64,000 nucleotides of DNA, taken from NCBI GenBank assembly GCA_017533785.1, contig JAFWII010000029.1, positions 1-64,000 of the forward strand. Reading direction: 5' to 3'. Positions 23,006 through 31,942 of this stretch are shown one piece after another. A model generated the notes under the pieces. It worked only from the letters and a program-made list of their open reading frames with translations. It ran no database searches and had not been told where the DNA came from. This stretch comes from Erysipelotrichaceae bacterium. Lineage in GTDB: Bacteria; Bacillota_I; Bacilli_A; Erysipelotrichales; Erysipelotrichaceae. The stretch's first letter is position 1, and each line of letters begins with the position of its first letter. A program made the position numbers and the translations under genes.

Positions 23006-24259
23006 CTAATAATTGTGATCTTCCTTGCGGATCACGCCCCGCTCGACCATTTCGTCGATCATGTGATGGGCAGCCTGGATCCCCCATTCCTTCGTATCCA
23101 GATTGCCGGGGATCGTGATGAATTCCAGGTTCGGGTTGTCGATCTTGCGGATCTCATCGATGATGATCTCATCGACTTCCGGCCAGTAGAGTTCCTCGCC
23201 CTTCCGGGTATTGTGACGCATGCCGTCAGTCGGAAGCAGGACCTTGACCGGATAATCGATCGCAGCCAGGCGTTCGCGGAAACTGGCAGTAGCATCCGCC
23301 GCCTCGTCCGGAAGCAGCTTGATGTGGGCCATCGTCGCGTTGTGGTACATGACCTTGCGCTCTTCGGTCCGCGGCGGGAATTCCGACGGAGCGAAATCGA
23401 TGAAATCGATGCCGCCGACACTGACGACGAGCGGGACTCTGGCCTTCACGCTCTTGCGCAGCCGGGTGCAGGCGTTCTCGCCATAGGAGAAGCCGCCGCC
23501 GAAATACTCTTCGGTGATCTCATGGACCGTCATATCCAGGATACCGTCGATCAGGCCTTCCTCCGCCATCTGCTCCATCGTCGGTCCGCCGACGCCGGTC
23601 GCATGGAAACCGAGAGTTTCGAAACCGCAGCGTTCCAGTTCATCGATCGCGGCACAGCAGCCGGTATTGGTGATGCCCATCAGGGTCACGCCGATGACAG
23701 GCCTGTCGCCCTTTTTCAACACATGACCGGCTGTTTTGACCATGCCGATACAGCAGGCGGTCGCATTGGCGATGACCTGCCGGGTGACCAGATTCAGGCC
23801 GGTGAAGTCACAGATCGCAGGAATGACAACGATATCCTTTTCGCCGACGACCGGATCGAAGGTCTTGCGCCCGCAGGCAATGGTCGTTGCCATGACTTTC
23901 GGAAAGCCGATAGGCAGCGAGCGCATCGCGGATGTCGCCATGACCGTATTCTGCAGACCGCCGATCGATACGACGCCGTCGATCTGTCCGTCATCATACA
24001 GTTTTCTGACGTATTTGGTCACCGCGCCCCGCATGAAGTCGATCTTTTCGCCTTTGCTGCGGGGTTCGAGATCCTGCCAGTGAACGCCCATGACCTGAAC
24101 GATGTCCTCACGGGATACATCATAATTATACGATGGATACGGGCCGGTCGCGACGTCGATGACCAGACCTTTCATGCCTTCCTTTTCGACCAGTTCACGG
24201 ATATACTGCGCCTCTCTGTATTTCGTGTCGCAGCTTTCTATGATTGCGATTGTTTTCAT
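23006..24259 (-). CDS. Tm-1-like ATP-binding domain protein (UPF0261), operon A
   Basis: 417 aa. The N-terminal half begins MKTIAIIESCDTKYREAQYI and contains GVVSIGGLQNTVMATSAMRS, the Gly-rich loop of Tm-1-like/UPF0261 proteins. The C-terminal half has VIGVTLMGITNTGCCAAIDE and FHATGVGGPTMEQM. The family's ATP-binding fold was defined from plant Tm-1; the bacterial role is unknown, although members occur in sugar-acid and aromatic catabolic operons. Here it lies between an MBL hydrolase and a class II aldolase, the same trio as in operon B. It is likely an enzyme acting with them on a phosphorylated or acid sugar. Confidence 0.85.
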   Translation of the reverse strand: MKTIAIIESCDTKYREAQYIRELVEKEGMKGLVIDVATGPYPSYNYDVSREDIVQVMGVHWQDLEPRSKGEKIDFMRGAVTKYVRKLYDDGQIDGVVSIGGLQNTVMATSAMRSLPIGFPKVMATTIACGRKTFDPVVGEKDIVVIPAICDFTGLNLVTRQVIANATACCIGMVKTAGHVLKKGDRPVIGVTLMGITNTGCCAAIDELERCGFETLGFHATGVGGPTMEQMAEEGLIDGILDMTVHEITEEYFGGGFSYGENACTRLRKSVKARVPLVVSVGGIDFIDFAPSEFPPRTEERKVMYHNATMAHIKLLPDEAADATASFRERLAAIDYPVKVLLPTDGMRHNTRKGEELYWPEVDEIIIDEIRKIDNPNLEFITIPGNLDTKEWGIQAAHHMIDEMVERGVIRKEDHNY

Positions 24260-24280
24260 ATTGTGCCTCCGAGCAGAGCG

Positions 24281-24310
24281 CTGTAAAGACCCCCGAAAGG
24301 GTCTTTACAG
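24281..24310 (-). other. Intercistronic hairpin
   Basis: A perfect 12-bp stem (CTGTAAAGACCC / GGGTCTTTACAG) with a 6-nt loop lies between the MBL hydrolase and Tm-1-like genes. It has no T-run, so it is more likely an mRNA stability element than a terminator. Confidence 0.5.
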
Positions 24311-24334
24311 CTGTGTATATGGGACAAGACGGAA

Positions 24335-25216
24335 TTATTCACCGAAGACCGGCAGACGGCCGTTTTCTTTCTCGTACGCTTCAACGTAGTCGGACAGCAG
24401 ATAATCGTGCGCGAGCAGAAGATGCTTGTGCGGATCGACGCCTGCTTCCTTGCAGCGTCTGAGCGTATCGCGGATGGTATTCCAGGATGCGACGATATCA
24501 ACATAGCGTCCCGGCGGGAGAATGTCGTAATGCAGGTTTGCTTCGACTTCCGGAGTGGTGTCGATGTTGCCCATAACGAATACGGAGTCGCCTACGCAGT
24601 AGTACGGGCCGTTCTTTGTCTGCGCGACGATCGTCTGATGGCCCGGGCAGTGACCGAAGCTTTCATAGACGCTGAGTCCCGGAAGGATCTCAGTTTCGCC
24701 TTCTACGAATTCGAAGCGTTCCTTAACGCCTTCCTGATCGAACGGAGCGATAACGACGTCGCCGTCCTTGGCGATGATCGGTCTTTCATAGCTCTTGAAA
24801 TGGAGCGGAACCGGGTTATGGGCATATTCCCATTCCTTCTTGTTGACGATCAGACGCGCCTTGGTGAATTTTTCAAGATAGAAGACATGGTCCCAGTGCA
24901 GGTGAGTGAAGACGACCATATCGATCTCAGCCGGTGTATGGCCGACTTTCTTCAGCATGGATTCGATATCATCGATGCCTTCTCTCTGCCAGGAGCCTTT
25001 GTGATGGTATTTGTTGGCGCGTTCTGTCCAGGCCATGCCGGTGTCGACCATGACCAGCGTTCCGTCTTCGCCTTCAAGCAGGAAAGTGAAATCCGGAAGC
25101 GGTACCGGTTCGTCCTTGACGTCTTTCAGGTACGGCTTGCAGGAAAAATGATAATGATATTCCAGCGGTTTGGTCGGGATAAAGCCAGTGTTCAGTGGTG
25201 TGATCTTGAAATTCAT
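24335..25216 (-). CDS. MBL-fold metallohydrolase, AHL-lactonase-like (operon A)
   Basis: 293 aa. The dinuclear metal motif is VFTHLHWDHVFYLEKF (about residues 104-119), preceded by LVMVDTGMAW; further ligands are FGHCPGHQTIV, YYCVGDSVF and LLAHDYLL. The subgroup includes N-acyl-homoserine lactonases and other lactone or ester hydrolases. Inside a sugar operon, opening of an aldono- or keto-lactone is more likely than quorum quenching. It is homologous to the operon B gene at 46619-47431, with the same spacing pattern HLHWDHVFYL / HLHWDHVYYL. It is cytoplasmic, with no signal peptide. Confidence 0.85.
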   Translation of the reverse strand: MNFKITPLNTGFIPTKPLEYHYHFSCKPYLKDVKDEPVPLPDFTFLLEGEDGTLVMVDTGMAWTERANKYHHKGSWQREGIDDIESMLKKVGHTPAEIDMVVFTHLHWDHVFYLEKFTKARLIVNKKEWEYAHNPVPLHFKSYERPIIAKDGDVVIAPFDQEGVKERFEFVEGETEILPGLSVYESFGHCPGHQTIVAQTKNGPYYCVGDSVFVMGNIDTTPEVEANLHYDILPPGRYVDIVASWNTIRDTLRRCKEAGVDPHKHLLLAHDYLLSDYVEAYEKENGRLPVFGE

Positions 25217-25242
25217 GAGTGTTCCTCCTTTTTTAGATATGT

Positions 25243-26196
25243 TTAATCGATCTTGTTTTCCTGACGTTTTCTGGTAACAGTATCGATCAGGACCATGATA
25301 ATGATGACGGCGCCGATAACTAAACCCTGTGCCTGCGCCGGGATCCCGGTCAGGTTCATGACGTTAACGACGATGGTAAGGATCAGTGCGCCGGCGATCG
25401 TGCCGAGCACGCCGCCTTCGCCGCCTTTCTGGGAAGTTCCGCCGATTACAGCGGCAGCAACGGTCTGCAGGCCGTAGGTATCACCCATCGCCGCGTCGGC
25501 AGCGTTCAGCCGCGCTGTCATCAGCATGCCGGCGAAAGCCGCGCAGATCGAGCAGATAACGAAGGCGGACAGAACGATCCGGCGGGTCGGAACAGCGGCG
25601 TATTCCGCTGCGACCGGGTTGGAACCGTACTGATAGATCCGGCGTCCGAGCGTCGTCTTGGTCAGAAGCACATACAATATGGCGACGACGATCAGGGCAA
25701 ATATCACCAGGACCGGGATCGGACCGACGTAGCCTGTGCCGAACCAGGTGAAGGACTGCGGGAGATCATAGATGACCTGGCCGCGCATGATCGCGATGCC
25801 GAGACCGGCGATGACCCAGTTCGTGCCGTAAGTGGCGATGAATCCGGGCAGGATACCGGCAAGCGTGCCGTTGATCAGACCGATGACGACACCGATCAGA
25901 ACACCGATCAGAGCGGCGACCGGTACCGATACGCTGCTCTTGATGAGCTGGGCGACGACGCAGCCGACAAGACCTGCGGTCGCGCCGACGGAAAGATCCA
26001 TCGTGCCCGTCAGCAGGACCGCTGTAAGACCCGATGAGAGGATCAGCAGCAGTGAAGCCTGACGGAAGATCGTGATCATGTTTTTGACGGTGCGGAAATT
26101 CGGGGCGATGATCGAGGACAGGATGATCAGGACGACAAGTCCGATCAGGCTGTAGAAGGCGGTCGATTCTTTCAGTGACTGTTTAAATTTTTCCAT
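25243..26196 (-). CDS. Sugar ABC transporter permease 2 (operon A)
   Basis: 317 aa, a RbsC/BPD_transp_2 permease. I start at the ATG at 26196, preceded by AAAGGGGAAAG; a longer in-frame stretch upstream only overlaps the previous permease gene. Hydrophobic segments run throughout. LSVGATAGLVGCVVAQLIKS and GAVIGGTSQKGGEGGVLGTI-like text (A-V-I-G-G-T-S) are the permease signatures. It pairs with the neighbouring permease as a heterodimer and uses the two-domain ATPase upstream in the operon. Confidence 0.9.
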   Translation of the reverse strand: MEKFKQSLKESTAFYSLIGLVVLIILSSIIAPNFRTVKNMITIFRQASLLLILSSGLTAVLLTGTMDLSVGATAGLVGCVVAQLIKSSVSVPVAALIGVLIGVVIGLINGTLAGILPGFIATYGTNWVIAGLGIAIMRGQVIYDLPQSFTWFGTGYVGPIPVLVIFALIVVAILYVLLTKTTLGRRIYQYGSNPVAAEYAAVPTRRIVLSAFVICSICAAFAGMLMTARLNAADAAMGDTYGLQTVAAAVIGGTSQKGGEGGVLGTIAGALILTIVVNVMNLTGIPAQAQGLVIGAVIIIMVLIDTVTRKRQENKID

Positions 26197-26210
26197 GATC
26201 TTTCCCCTTT

Positions 26211-27161
26211 CTACGCTTTCGCCTTGCGGCTGGTGATCAGCGCGTTGACGATGATCGCCGCGAGGACGATGCCGCCTGTGGACACGCTCTGATAGATCGC
26301 CGGAACGCCGCAGATATTCAGGCCGTTCTGGATGACCTGGATCAGAAGGACGCCCAGGATGGTGCCGGCGACATTGCCCTTGCCGTGACGCAGGGAAGTT
26401 CCGCCCAGGACAGTTGCCGCGACAGACTGGAATTCCAGGCCGTTGGCGACGATCGGCTGTCCGGATTCGACACGGCACAGCATCATCAGTCCGGCAATAC
26501 CGGTCAGGAAACCGGCAAAGGCGTAGGCCTTGATCAAAGATCTTCCGGGGTTGACGCCGGCAAGCGTCAGGGATTCCGGGTTGCCGCCCAAAGCGCGGAT
26601 GTTGGCACCGAGCTTCGTGCGCTTCAGCATAGTATAGGTCAACAGGAACATCACAGCCGCGACCCATACGTTATTCGGAACAAGGAGCACCGTTTTGGTG
26701 AATGTCCGGTAAAGCTCGCTGGCGAAGTAGATCGAGGCGCCGCCGGTAAGCAGGAGCGCGATCGAGTTCACGATGTTCTGCATACCGTAGGAAACGATGA
26801 ACGGAGGCAGGGAGAACTTCGATACGAAGAAGCCCTTGACTACGCCGATCAGGATCGCGACCAGCACGCTGATCGCCATGCCGACCGGAAGCGGTACGCC
26901 CTTGATCGCCAGCCAGACAGTCAGTACGGTAACGATATTGACGACTGCGTTGAGAGACATGTCGATACCTTCAGTGAGGATGACGATCGTCTGGGCAAAA
27001 GCCATGATCATCAGCGGTACACACTGCAGCAGGATGTTCCGGAAGTTTCTGGTCGACAGGTAAAGAGGTTCGATGAGCGAGAAGATCACGATCATCGCGA
27101 CCAGCATGTAGACGACCGGCGGGATGCTCCTGACGATATCCTTAAATGACTTGTTTTTCAT
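26211..27161 (-). CDS. Sugar ABC transporter permease 1 (operon A)
   Basis: 316 aa, RbsC-like, with about eight to ten membrane helices. TILTEGIDMSL-type text near residue 62 (VILTEGIDMSLNAVVNIVTV) and ATVLGGTSLRHGKGNVAGTI near residue 250 are the family's conserved loops. The ATG overlaps the ATPase stop (TAATG), which couples the two. Having two different permease genes is usual for some ribose/galactofuranose-type importers. Substrate unknown. Confidence 0.9.
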   Translation of the reverse strand: MKNKSFKDIVRSIPPVVYMLVAMIVIFSLIEPLYLSTRNFRNILLQCVPLMIMAFAQTIVILTEGIDMSLNAVVNIVTVLTVWLAIKGVPLPVGMAISVLVAILIGVVKGFFVSKFSLPPFIVSYGMQNIVNSIALLLTGGASIYFASELYRTFTKTVLLVPNNVWVAAVMFLLTYTMLKRTKLGANIRALGGNPESLTLAGVNPGRSLIKAYAFAGFLTGIAGLMMLCRVESGQPIVANGLEFQSVAATVLGGTSLRHGKGNVAGTILGVLLIQVIQNGLNICGVPAIYQSVSTGGIVLAAIIVNALITSRKAKA

Positions 27162-28669
27162 TATTCAGCACCTCCCAGCATCATCAGCTCACCGATCTTT
27201 TCCTGATTGAAGTCCGGGTCTTCCCGTTTGACTTCACCGGTGATCTCTCCTTCTTTCATGATGTAGATGCGGTCACTCATACCGATGATCTCCGGCAGTT
27301 CAGAGGAGATCATGATGATCGCCTTGCCCTGGGAAGCCATCTGGTCCATCAGATTGTAGATCTCCATCTTGGCGCCGACGTCGATACCGCGGGTCGGCTC
27401 GTCGAAGATCAGGATCTCCGGATCCTGGGAAAGCCATTTTGCCAGGACGACTTTCTGCTGATTGCCGCCGGAGAGGAAACGCGTCTTCTTGCCGACACTG
27501 GTCGTCATGATGCGCAGTTTTTCCTTGAATTCTTCCGCGATCTGGTTGATCTTTCCGTTGTTGACGAAGAAGTTCGGGAAGATCTTCAGCAGGGATACGG
27601 CGACGTTGTTCTGAGCGATCGATTCATTGAGCGCCAGGCCCTGGCGCTTGCGGTCTTCGGAGATCAGGCCGATCCCCATCTTGACAGCGCTGGTCGGAGT
27701 CTTCGGCATCGCTTCTTTCCCGAAGACCGTCATTTTGCCGGAAGCGATCGGACGGATGCCGTAGATCATCTCTGCTGTTTCGGTACGGCCGGCGCCGACA
27801 AGTCCGGCAAGACCGACGATCTCGCCCTTGCGGACGTTGAAGCTGACGCCTTTGACACGGCCGCCCTGGTCGCAGAGACCTTCGACACGCAGCGCTTCTT
27901 CATTGAAATCGTTTTTGTTGCGGACATAGACCTGCGATACATCGCGGCCGACCATCATTTTTACGAGTTCGGCATCGGAACATTCATTGATGCCGACACA
28001 GCCGATCTTCTTGCCGTCACGCAGGACCGTGATGCGGTCGCCGATCTGCGGGAATTCCTGCATGCGGTGCGATACATAGATGATGCCGAGTCCTTCGCTT
28101 TTCAGCTTGCGGATCTGGACGAACAGCGATTCGACTTCTCTTTCGGAGAGGGTGGAGGTGGGTTCATCGAAAACGATGATCCTCGGCGAAAAGGACAAGG
28201 CTTTCGCGATCTCTACCATCTGCTGCTCGGCAACGCTCAGGCTGCTGACGGCTCTGGTGACGTCGATATACTCGCAATTCAGAGTTTTCAGCAGAGCCTT
28301 TGCGTCTTCATTCATCTTTTTCAGATCGAGAAGTCCGAGTGCCGTCTTCGGCTCACGGTTCAGAAATATATTCTGTGCTGCATTCAGATAGGGAACCAGG
28401 GAGTTCTCCTGATACACAGCGACGATCCCTTTATCAATGGCGTCTTTCGTGCCGGTCAGTTTCAGCGGCTGGCCGTCCAGAAAGATCTCGCCTTGTTCGG
28501 CCTTGTATGCGCCGAGCAGCACCTTTGACAGCGTGCTTTTTCCGGCGCCGTTTTCACCGACCAGAATATGGACTTCCCCTTCCTGAAGATCGAAATCGAC
28601 GTCGTCGAGCGCCTTCATGCCGGGGAACAGCTTGGTGATATGTTTTGCTTCTAAAATTGTTTTTCCCAT
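27161..28669 (-). CDS. Sugar ABC transporter ATPase, RbsA/MglA type (operon A)
   Basis: 502 aa with two ABC domains. Domain 1: Walker A GENGAGKST (about residues 38-46), signature LSVAEQQMVEIAKALS, Walker B IIVFDEPTSTL. Domain 2: degenerate Walker A GLVGAGRTE (normal for this family), signature LSGGNQQKVVLAKWLS and Walker B ILIFDEPTRGID. It drives uptake of a monosaccharide or related polyol/acid through the two permeases. It is separated from the binding-protein gene by an 80-bp gap containing a hairpin. Confidence 0.93.
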   Translation of the reverse strand: MGKTILEAKHITKLFPGMKALDDVDFDLQEGEVHILVGENGAGKSTLSKVLLGAYKAEQGEIFLDGQPLKLTGTKDAIDKGIVAVYQENSLVPYLNAAQNIFLNREPKTALGLLDLKKMNEDAKALLKTLNCEYIDVTRAVSSLSVAEQQMVEIAKALSFSPRIIVFDEPTSTLSEREVESLFVQIRKLKSEGLGIIYVSHRMQEFPQIGDRITVLRDGKKIGCVGINECSDAELVKMMVGRDVSQVYVRNKNDFNEEALRVEGLCDQGGRVKGVSFNVRKGEIVGLAGLVGAGRTETAEMIYGIRPIASGKMTVFGKEAMPKTPTSAVKMGIGLISEDRKRQGLALNESIAQNNVAVSLLKIFPNFFVNNGKINQIAEEFKEKLRIMTTSVGKKTRFLSGGNQQKVVLAKWLSQDPEILIFDEPTRGIDVGAKMEIYNLMDQMASQGKAIIMISSELPEIIGMSDRIYIMKEGEITGEVKREDPDFNQEKIGELMMLGGAE

Positions 28670-28691
28670 ATATCACTCCATCTTTTTAGAT

Positions 28692-28723
28692 AGAATGCCC
28701 GCTTCCGGGGAAGAGGGCATTCT
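28692..28723 (-). other. Hairpin between binding-protein and ATPase genes
   Basis: AGAATGCCC / GGGCATTCT with a 14-nt loop. Such elements after a binding-protein gene usually stabilise or partly terminate the mRNA so that the binding protein is made in excess. Confidence 0.6.
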
Positions 28724-28749
28724 ATAGGCTGATTAAAACTACTGTGTGA

Positions 28750-29880
28750 TTACTGTAAAGCGTTGAACCAGGCGTTGCCGTTGATGTAGCCTTCAACTGT
28801 TTCAGCATTGATCAGCGGATCGTTGTTGGCAGTCGGGAACGGGATGAAGCGGCCGACCGGCTCAGTACCGTCGTTCAGATACTGAACAGCGTAAGCGGCA
28901 GCGATGTAGCCGGATCCGTACGGGTCTGTGTTGTAGGATTCGAACATGTCACCGTTCAGGACAGCGTTTGCAGCGTCGACGGAACCGTCAAAGCCGGAGA
29001 CCAGAACGCCTTCGATGCCGGCGCCCTTCAGAGCCTGGACAGCACCTAATGCGCTTTCGTCGTTAGCACCGATGATGCCCTGGATGTCGCTGTTGCCCTG
29101 GAGCAGGTTCTCAGTAACGGACATACCTTCGGTTCTCTTGAAGTTAGCAGTCTGGGAAGCAACGATCTTGATGTTCGGGTATTTTGCGAATGCATCGTTG
29201 ATGCCGTTGAGACGTTCGATCGCATTGGCAGCTCCCGGCGGACCTTCGAGGATGATGATGTTGCCTTCGCCGTTTAATGCTTCCGCCATTTCGGTAGCGA
29301 TGGTGTAGCCTGTTTCATAGTAGTCGACACCGGTACGGAGGAAAGTATCCTCAGCAGCCGGAGTACCGATCGTCAGAACGATAACGCCTTCATCCTGAGC
29401 AGCGCGGACACCAGGCATGATGCCGTTGGAGTCAGCACAGTGAACGATGATGGCATCACAGCCCTGCTGGACCATGTTTTCCATGATACGGACCTGTTCT
29501 TCAACAGAGTCACCTGTGGAAGGAGCCTGGCAGATCGCTTCAAAGCCCATATCTTCACCGGCTTTTGCGACACCTGCAGACTGTGCGTTCATATACGGGT
29601 TCGTTGTGTTCTTAGCGATGTAACCGATCTTGTACGGTTTTGCTGCCTTGATGTCTGTTGCGACAGTTGTGCCGATACCGGTGATCGGAAGTTCGCTTGC
29701 ATCAAGAACAGTTGCTTTGGAAAGGCCGCTGCTTGCCGGAGTCGGTGTCGGGGCCGGTGTTGTTTCGGTCTCGGCTGTAGCTTCCGGTGTAGGAGCCGGC
29801 TGGTTGGAGCCGCTGTTGCATCCTGCCAGTACGATCAGGGCAACCAGCATGGTAGCGATGATAAGCTTAGAGAGTTTCAT
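28750..29880 (-). CDS. Sugar-binding lipoprotein (RbsB-like), operon A
   Basis: 376 aa. Lipobox LIVLAGCNSG (Cys20), then a Pro/Thr/Glu linker to about residue 50, then a type-1 periplasmic-binding fold: KPYKIGYIAKNTTNPYMNAQ, GCDAIIVHCADSNGIMPGV, IIGANDESALGAVQALKGAG and LVSGFDGS. It binds the transported sugar outside the membrane and is the first gene of operon A. A strong promoter and a cre-like palindrome lie directly upstream. The ligand is unknown. Confidence 0.92.
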   Translation of the reverse strand: MKLSKLIIATMLVALIVLAGCNSGSNQPAPTPEATAETETTPAPTPTPASSGLSKATVLDASELPITGIGTTVATDIKAAKPYKIGYIAKNTTNPYMNAQSAGVAKAGEDMGFEAICQAPSTGDSVEEQVRIMENMVQQGCDAIIVHCADSNGIMPGVRAAQDEGVIVLTIGTPAAEDTFLRTGVDYYETGYTIATEMAEALNGEGNIIILEGPPGAANAIERLNGINDAFAKYPNIKIVASQTANFKRTEGMSVTENLLQGNSDIQGIIGANDESALGAVQALKGAGIEGVLVSGFDGSVDAANAVLNGDMFESYNTDPYGSGYIAAAYAVQYLNDGTEPVGRFIPFPTANNDPLINAETVEGYINGNAWFNALQ

Positions 29881-29916
29881 TTACTCTTCCTCCTTCTGCG
29901 TTGGCAGCTCTATATA

Positions 29917-29930
29917 TGGAAGCGCTTCCA
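29917..29930 (-). promoter_or_regulatory. cre-like palindrome TGGAAGCGCTTCCA
   Basis: A perfect 14-bp palindrome matching the CcpA/LacI-family cre pattern (TGNAANCGNTNNCA), starting a few bases after the predicted transcript start of operon A. Position suggests repression by carbon catabolite control. Confidence 0.75.
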
Positions 29931-29941
29931 ACGTCAAATTC

Positions 29942-29970
29942 ACTATATACGCAAGCAAACCGCTTGTCAA
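29942..29970 (-). promoter_or_regulatory. Promoter of operon A
   Basis: TTGACA (29965-29970), a 17-bp spacer and TATAGT (29942-29947) on the minus strand. Predicted start near 29935. Confidence 0.85.
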
Positions 29971-29972
29971 GG

Positions 29973-29988
29973 ATATTGTATCCAATAT
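29973..29988 (-). promoter_or_regulatory. Palindrome ATATTG-N4-CAATAT upstream of the operon A -35
   Basis: An inverted repeat directly upstream of the -35 box. It shares the ATTG-N4-CAAT core with the site before the GcvT-like gene and is a candidate site for the GntR protein encoded in operon A. Confidence 0.5.
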
Positions 29989-30073
29989 TCAATATTTTTT
30001 TATTTTGGGTCGTTTTCCCTGCTTTTTTCTTGCTTTTTCCGTCAGAAAAGCGGCAAAAGACCTGTAAAAGCAT

Positions 30074-30103
30074 ATAAAAAGGCTGTCACTTTTGTGACAG
30101 CCT
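30074..30103 (-). terminator. Terminator of the acyl-CoA operon
   Basis: AGGCTGTCAC / GTGACAGCCT with a 4-nt loop, running into TTTTTATATG on the minus strand. Confidence 0.9.
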
Positions 30104-30121
30104 GGGGGGTCGGAAGATCGA

Positions 30122-31900
30122 TCAGTAATTATATGTATAGGTGCTGGTCTTCCATTTCGGCGGGATGACCGGGATCTGCAGATAGGAATCGTACTGTCCG
30201 CCGGTGTGGATGACATGGATGCCGTCGCCGTTGTCGACCTGGTGGTTCATGTTGTTGTCGTGGAACCATTCGGTCTTGATGAACTTGCCGGCCAGACGGA
30301 CGACGATGTATTCGCCCTTGTGCCATACACGGCTGTGCGGGTACATCTCGATGTCGATCGGATAGACCTTGCCCTGCTCCATCGGCTCGTTCTTGCGGTG
30401 AGCGGCGACCGGCTGGAAGTCTGAGGAGTATTTCGGATCAAGTTCACGGTGAGAGCCTCTCGCAAAGCCCCAGGCGCCGCGGTATTCCGCGCCCATGCAG
30501 CGGAGCGGGACGTATTTTCCGTCTTCTCCGTACTTCAGGACCCACGGGAAGAGATCCATGTTGTCATGACCGCGGCATTCAATGTTCAGATGCAGCTTCA
30601 TGAAGCCGGTGACTTCGGTCTCTTCCGGAACGAGGAACTTGAATTCCGTCGTTTCAGTCTTCGGATCATAGCAGACTTCCGCTTCTTTTTCGATCGGCTC
30701 ATAGGAAGCGCCCATCGTGGAAGCGTCCAGATAGATCTTGCGGTATTCGGTGCGCTTCAGCGGGAATTCATTCTCACGGCGGTAGCCGTAGCCGGTGTAG
30801 TCATAATCGTAGGCGTCCATGACCTGGAGACGGACTTTCGGTGTGAATTCCCAGCCGTTGTTGACGTCTTTGCAGTAGCGGTCATAGAAGCGTTTGAGGT
30901 CTTCGAGGTTCTCCGGGTTGTAGCTGTCCGGCCATTCGAATTCACGGTGCGCACGCAGCCATTTTTTCGGGGAACGGATACGGCGGAAGCCTTCGACAGA
31001 GCCTCTTAAATGATGGTGGACCCAGCCGCAGGTGACATAAGCCGGGATACGGATCTTCTCCCATTTGACGATCTTGTCTTCCCAGTATTCGTTCATCAGC
31101 GGATACTTGTGGATCATCTCGATGGTGTTCTCCATGTAGGTCTTGTTGGCACAGGTGTTGATGATGCCGGATTCATAGTCCGGGTTCGGTACGCCGCCGC
31201 AGAAGAAGGACTCGCGGTACAGATCGCCGATGCCTTCCCAGGCAGCGATACAGGCCAGATGCGGCGGCTGTTCCGCAGCGATCTTCCAGTGGGACATACA
31301 GACGCCGGAGTTGCCGAACAGGGTGACTTTGCCGTTGCACCATTCCTGCTTGGCGATCCATTCAACGGTATCGTAGCCGTTCTTCGCGTCGTCGGTGCCC
31401 CAGAGATTGACGTTGCCTTCGGAGTTGCCGATGCCGGTCGGGTCGGCGTTGACGATCGCGTAGCCGTTGCGGCACCAGTAGCCCGGGTCAGCGGCTTCGA
31501 ACTTCGCCATTTCGGAAACGGTCTTCGGCGGAACGCCCATCAGTTTCCAGTCATCCATGCCCTCAGCCGGACGCTTACCGAACGGACCCCAGCAGAGGAT
31601 CGCCGGGACCTTTTCGGTACTGTCGCTCGGAAGATAGACGTCGGCGTAGATCCTCGTGCCATCGCGCATATAGATGCTCTGGTCCTGCATGCATTTGACG
31701 CCCGGACCGGCTTCATAGGTGCGCGGATTGAGTTTGCCGCAGTAGCAGAAGCCCATTCCGGTCGGAATGCCGGCAGCCCGCATGGCATCCATCTCTTCTC
31801 TGGTCTTGCCCGGATTGCCCTTGATGAAGGGGACGTCGTACTCGACGCCGTCAAAAGTTCGCTTGATATAGATGATTTCACGTTCTTTCTTTTCAGACAT
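30122..31900 (-). CDS. CocE/NonD (peptidase S15) family hydrolase
   Basis: 592 aa. An N-terminal alpha/beta-hydrolase domain contains MRDGTRIYADVYLPS and the nucleophile elbow KVTLFGNSGVCMSHW (G-N-S-G-V, about residue 203). NADPTGIGNSEGNVN is a conserved loop of the S15/CocE class. A C-terminal jelly-roll domain follows. CocE-type enzymes hydrolyse aryl or acyl esters, while S15 enzymes release X-Pro dipeptides. In an operon that activates and reduces a carboxylic acid, an esterase or amidase releasing that acid is the likely role. There is no signal peptide, so the substrate is cleaved in the cytoplasm. Confidence 0.82.
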   Translation of the reverse strand: MSEKKEREIIYIKRTFDGVEYDVPFIKGNPGKTREEMDAMRAAGIPTGMGFCYCGKLNPRTYEAGPGVKCMQDQSIYMRDGTRIYADVYLPSDSTEKVPAILCWGPFGKRPAEGMDDWKLMGVPPKTVSEMAKFEAADPGYWCRNGYAIVNADPTGIGNSEGNVNLWGTDDAKNGYDTVEWIAKQEWCNGKVTLFGNSGVCMSHWKIAAEQPPHLACIAAWEGIGDLYRESFFCGGVPNPDYESGIINTCANKTYMENTIEMIHKYPLMNEYWEDKIVKWEKIRIPAYVTCGWVHHHLRGSVEGFRRIRSPKKWLRAHREFEWPDSYNPENLEDLKRFYDRYCKDVNNGWEFTPKVRLQVMDAYDYDYTGYGYRRENEFPLKRTEYRKIYLDASTMGASYEPIEKEAEVCYDPKTETTEFKFLVPEETEVTGFMKLHLNIECRGHDNMDLFPWVLKYGEDGKYVPLRCMGAEYRGAWGFARGSHRELDPKYSSDFQPVAAHRKNEPMEQGKVYPIDIEMYPHSRVWHKGEYIVVRLAGKFIKTEWFHDNNMNHQVDNGDGIHVIHTGGQYDSYLQIPVIPPKWKTSTYTYNY

Positions 31901-31942
31901 TGAAATAACCCTCCTTCCTGATCAGCAGAACGATTGTAAACA

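Noticed and set aside
24335-25216. Quorum-quenching AHL lactonase
   Set aside because: The family includes AHL lactonases, but the gene lies in a sugar operon with a paralogue in another sugar operon, so a sugar-lactone substrate is more likely.
26197-26667. N-terminal extension of the operon A permease 2 frame
   Set aside because: The extra 157 codons overlap permease 1 in another frame and have no hydrophobic or family character; an ATG with a ribosome site lies at 26196.
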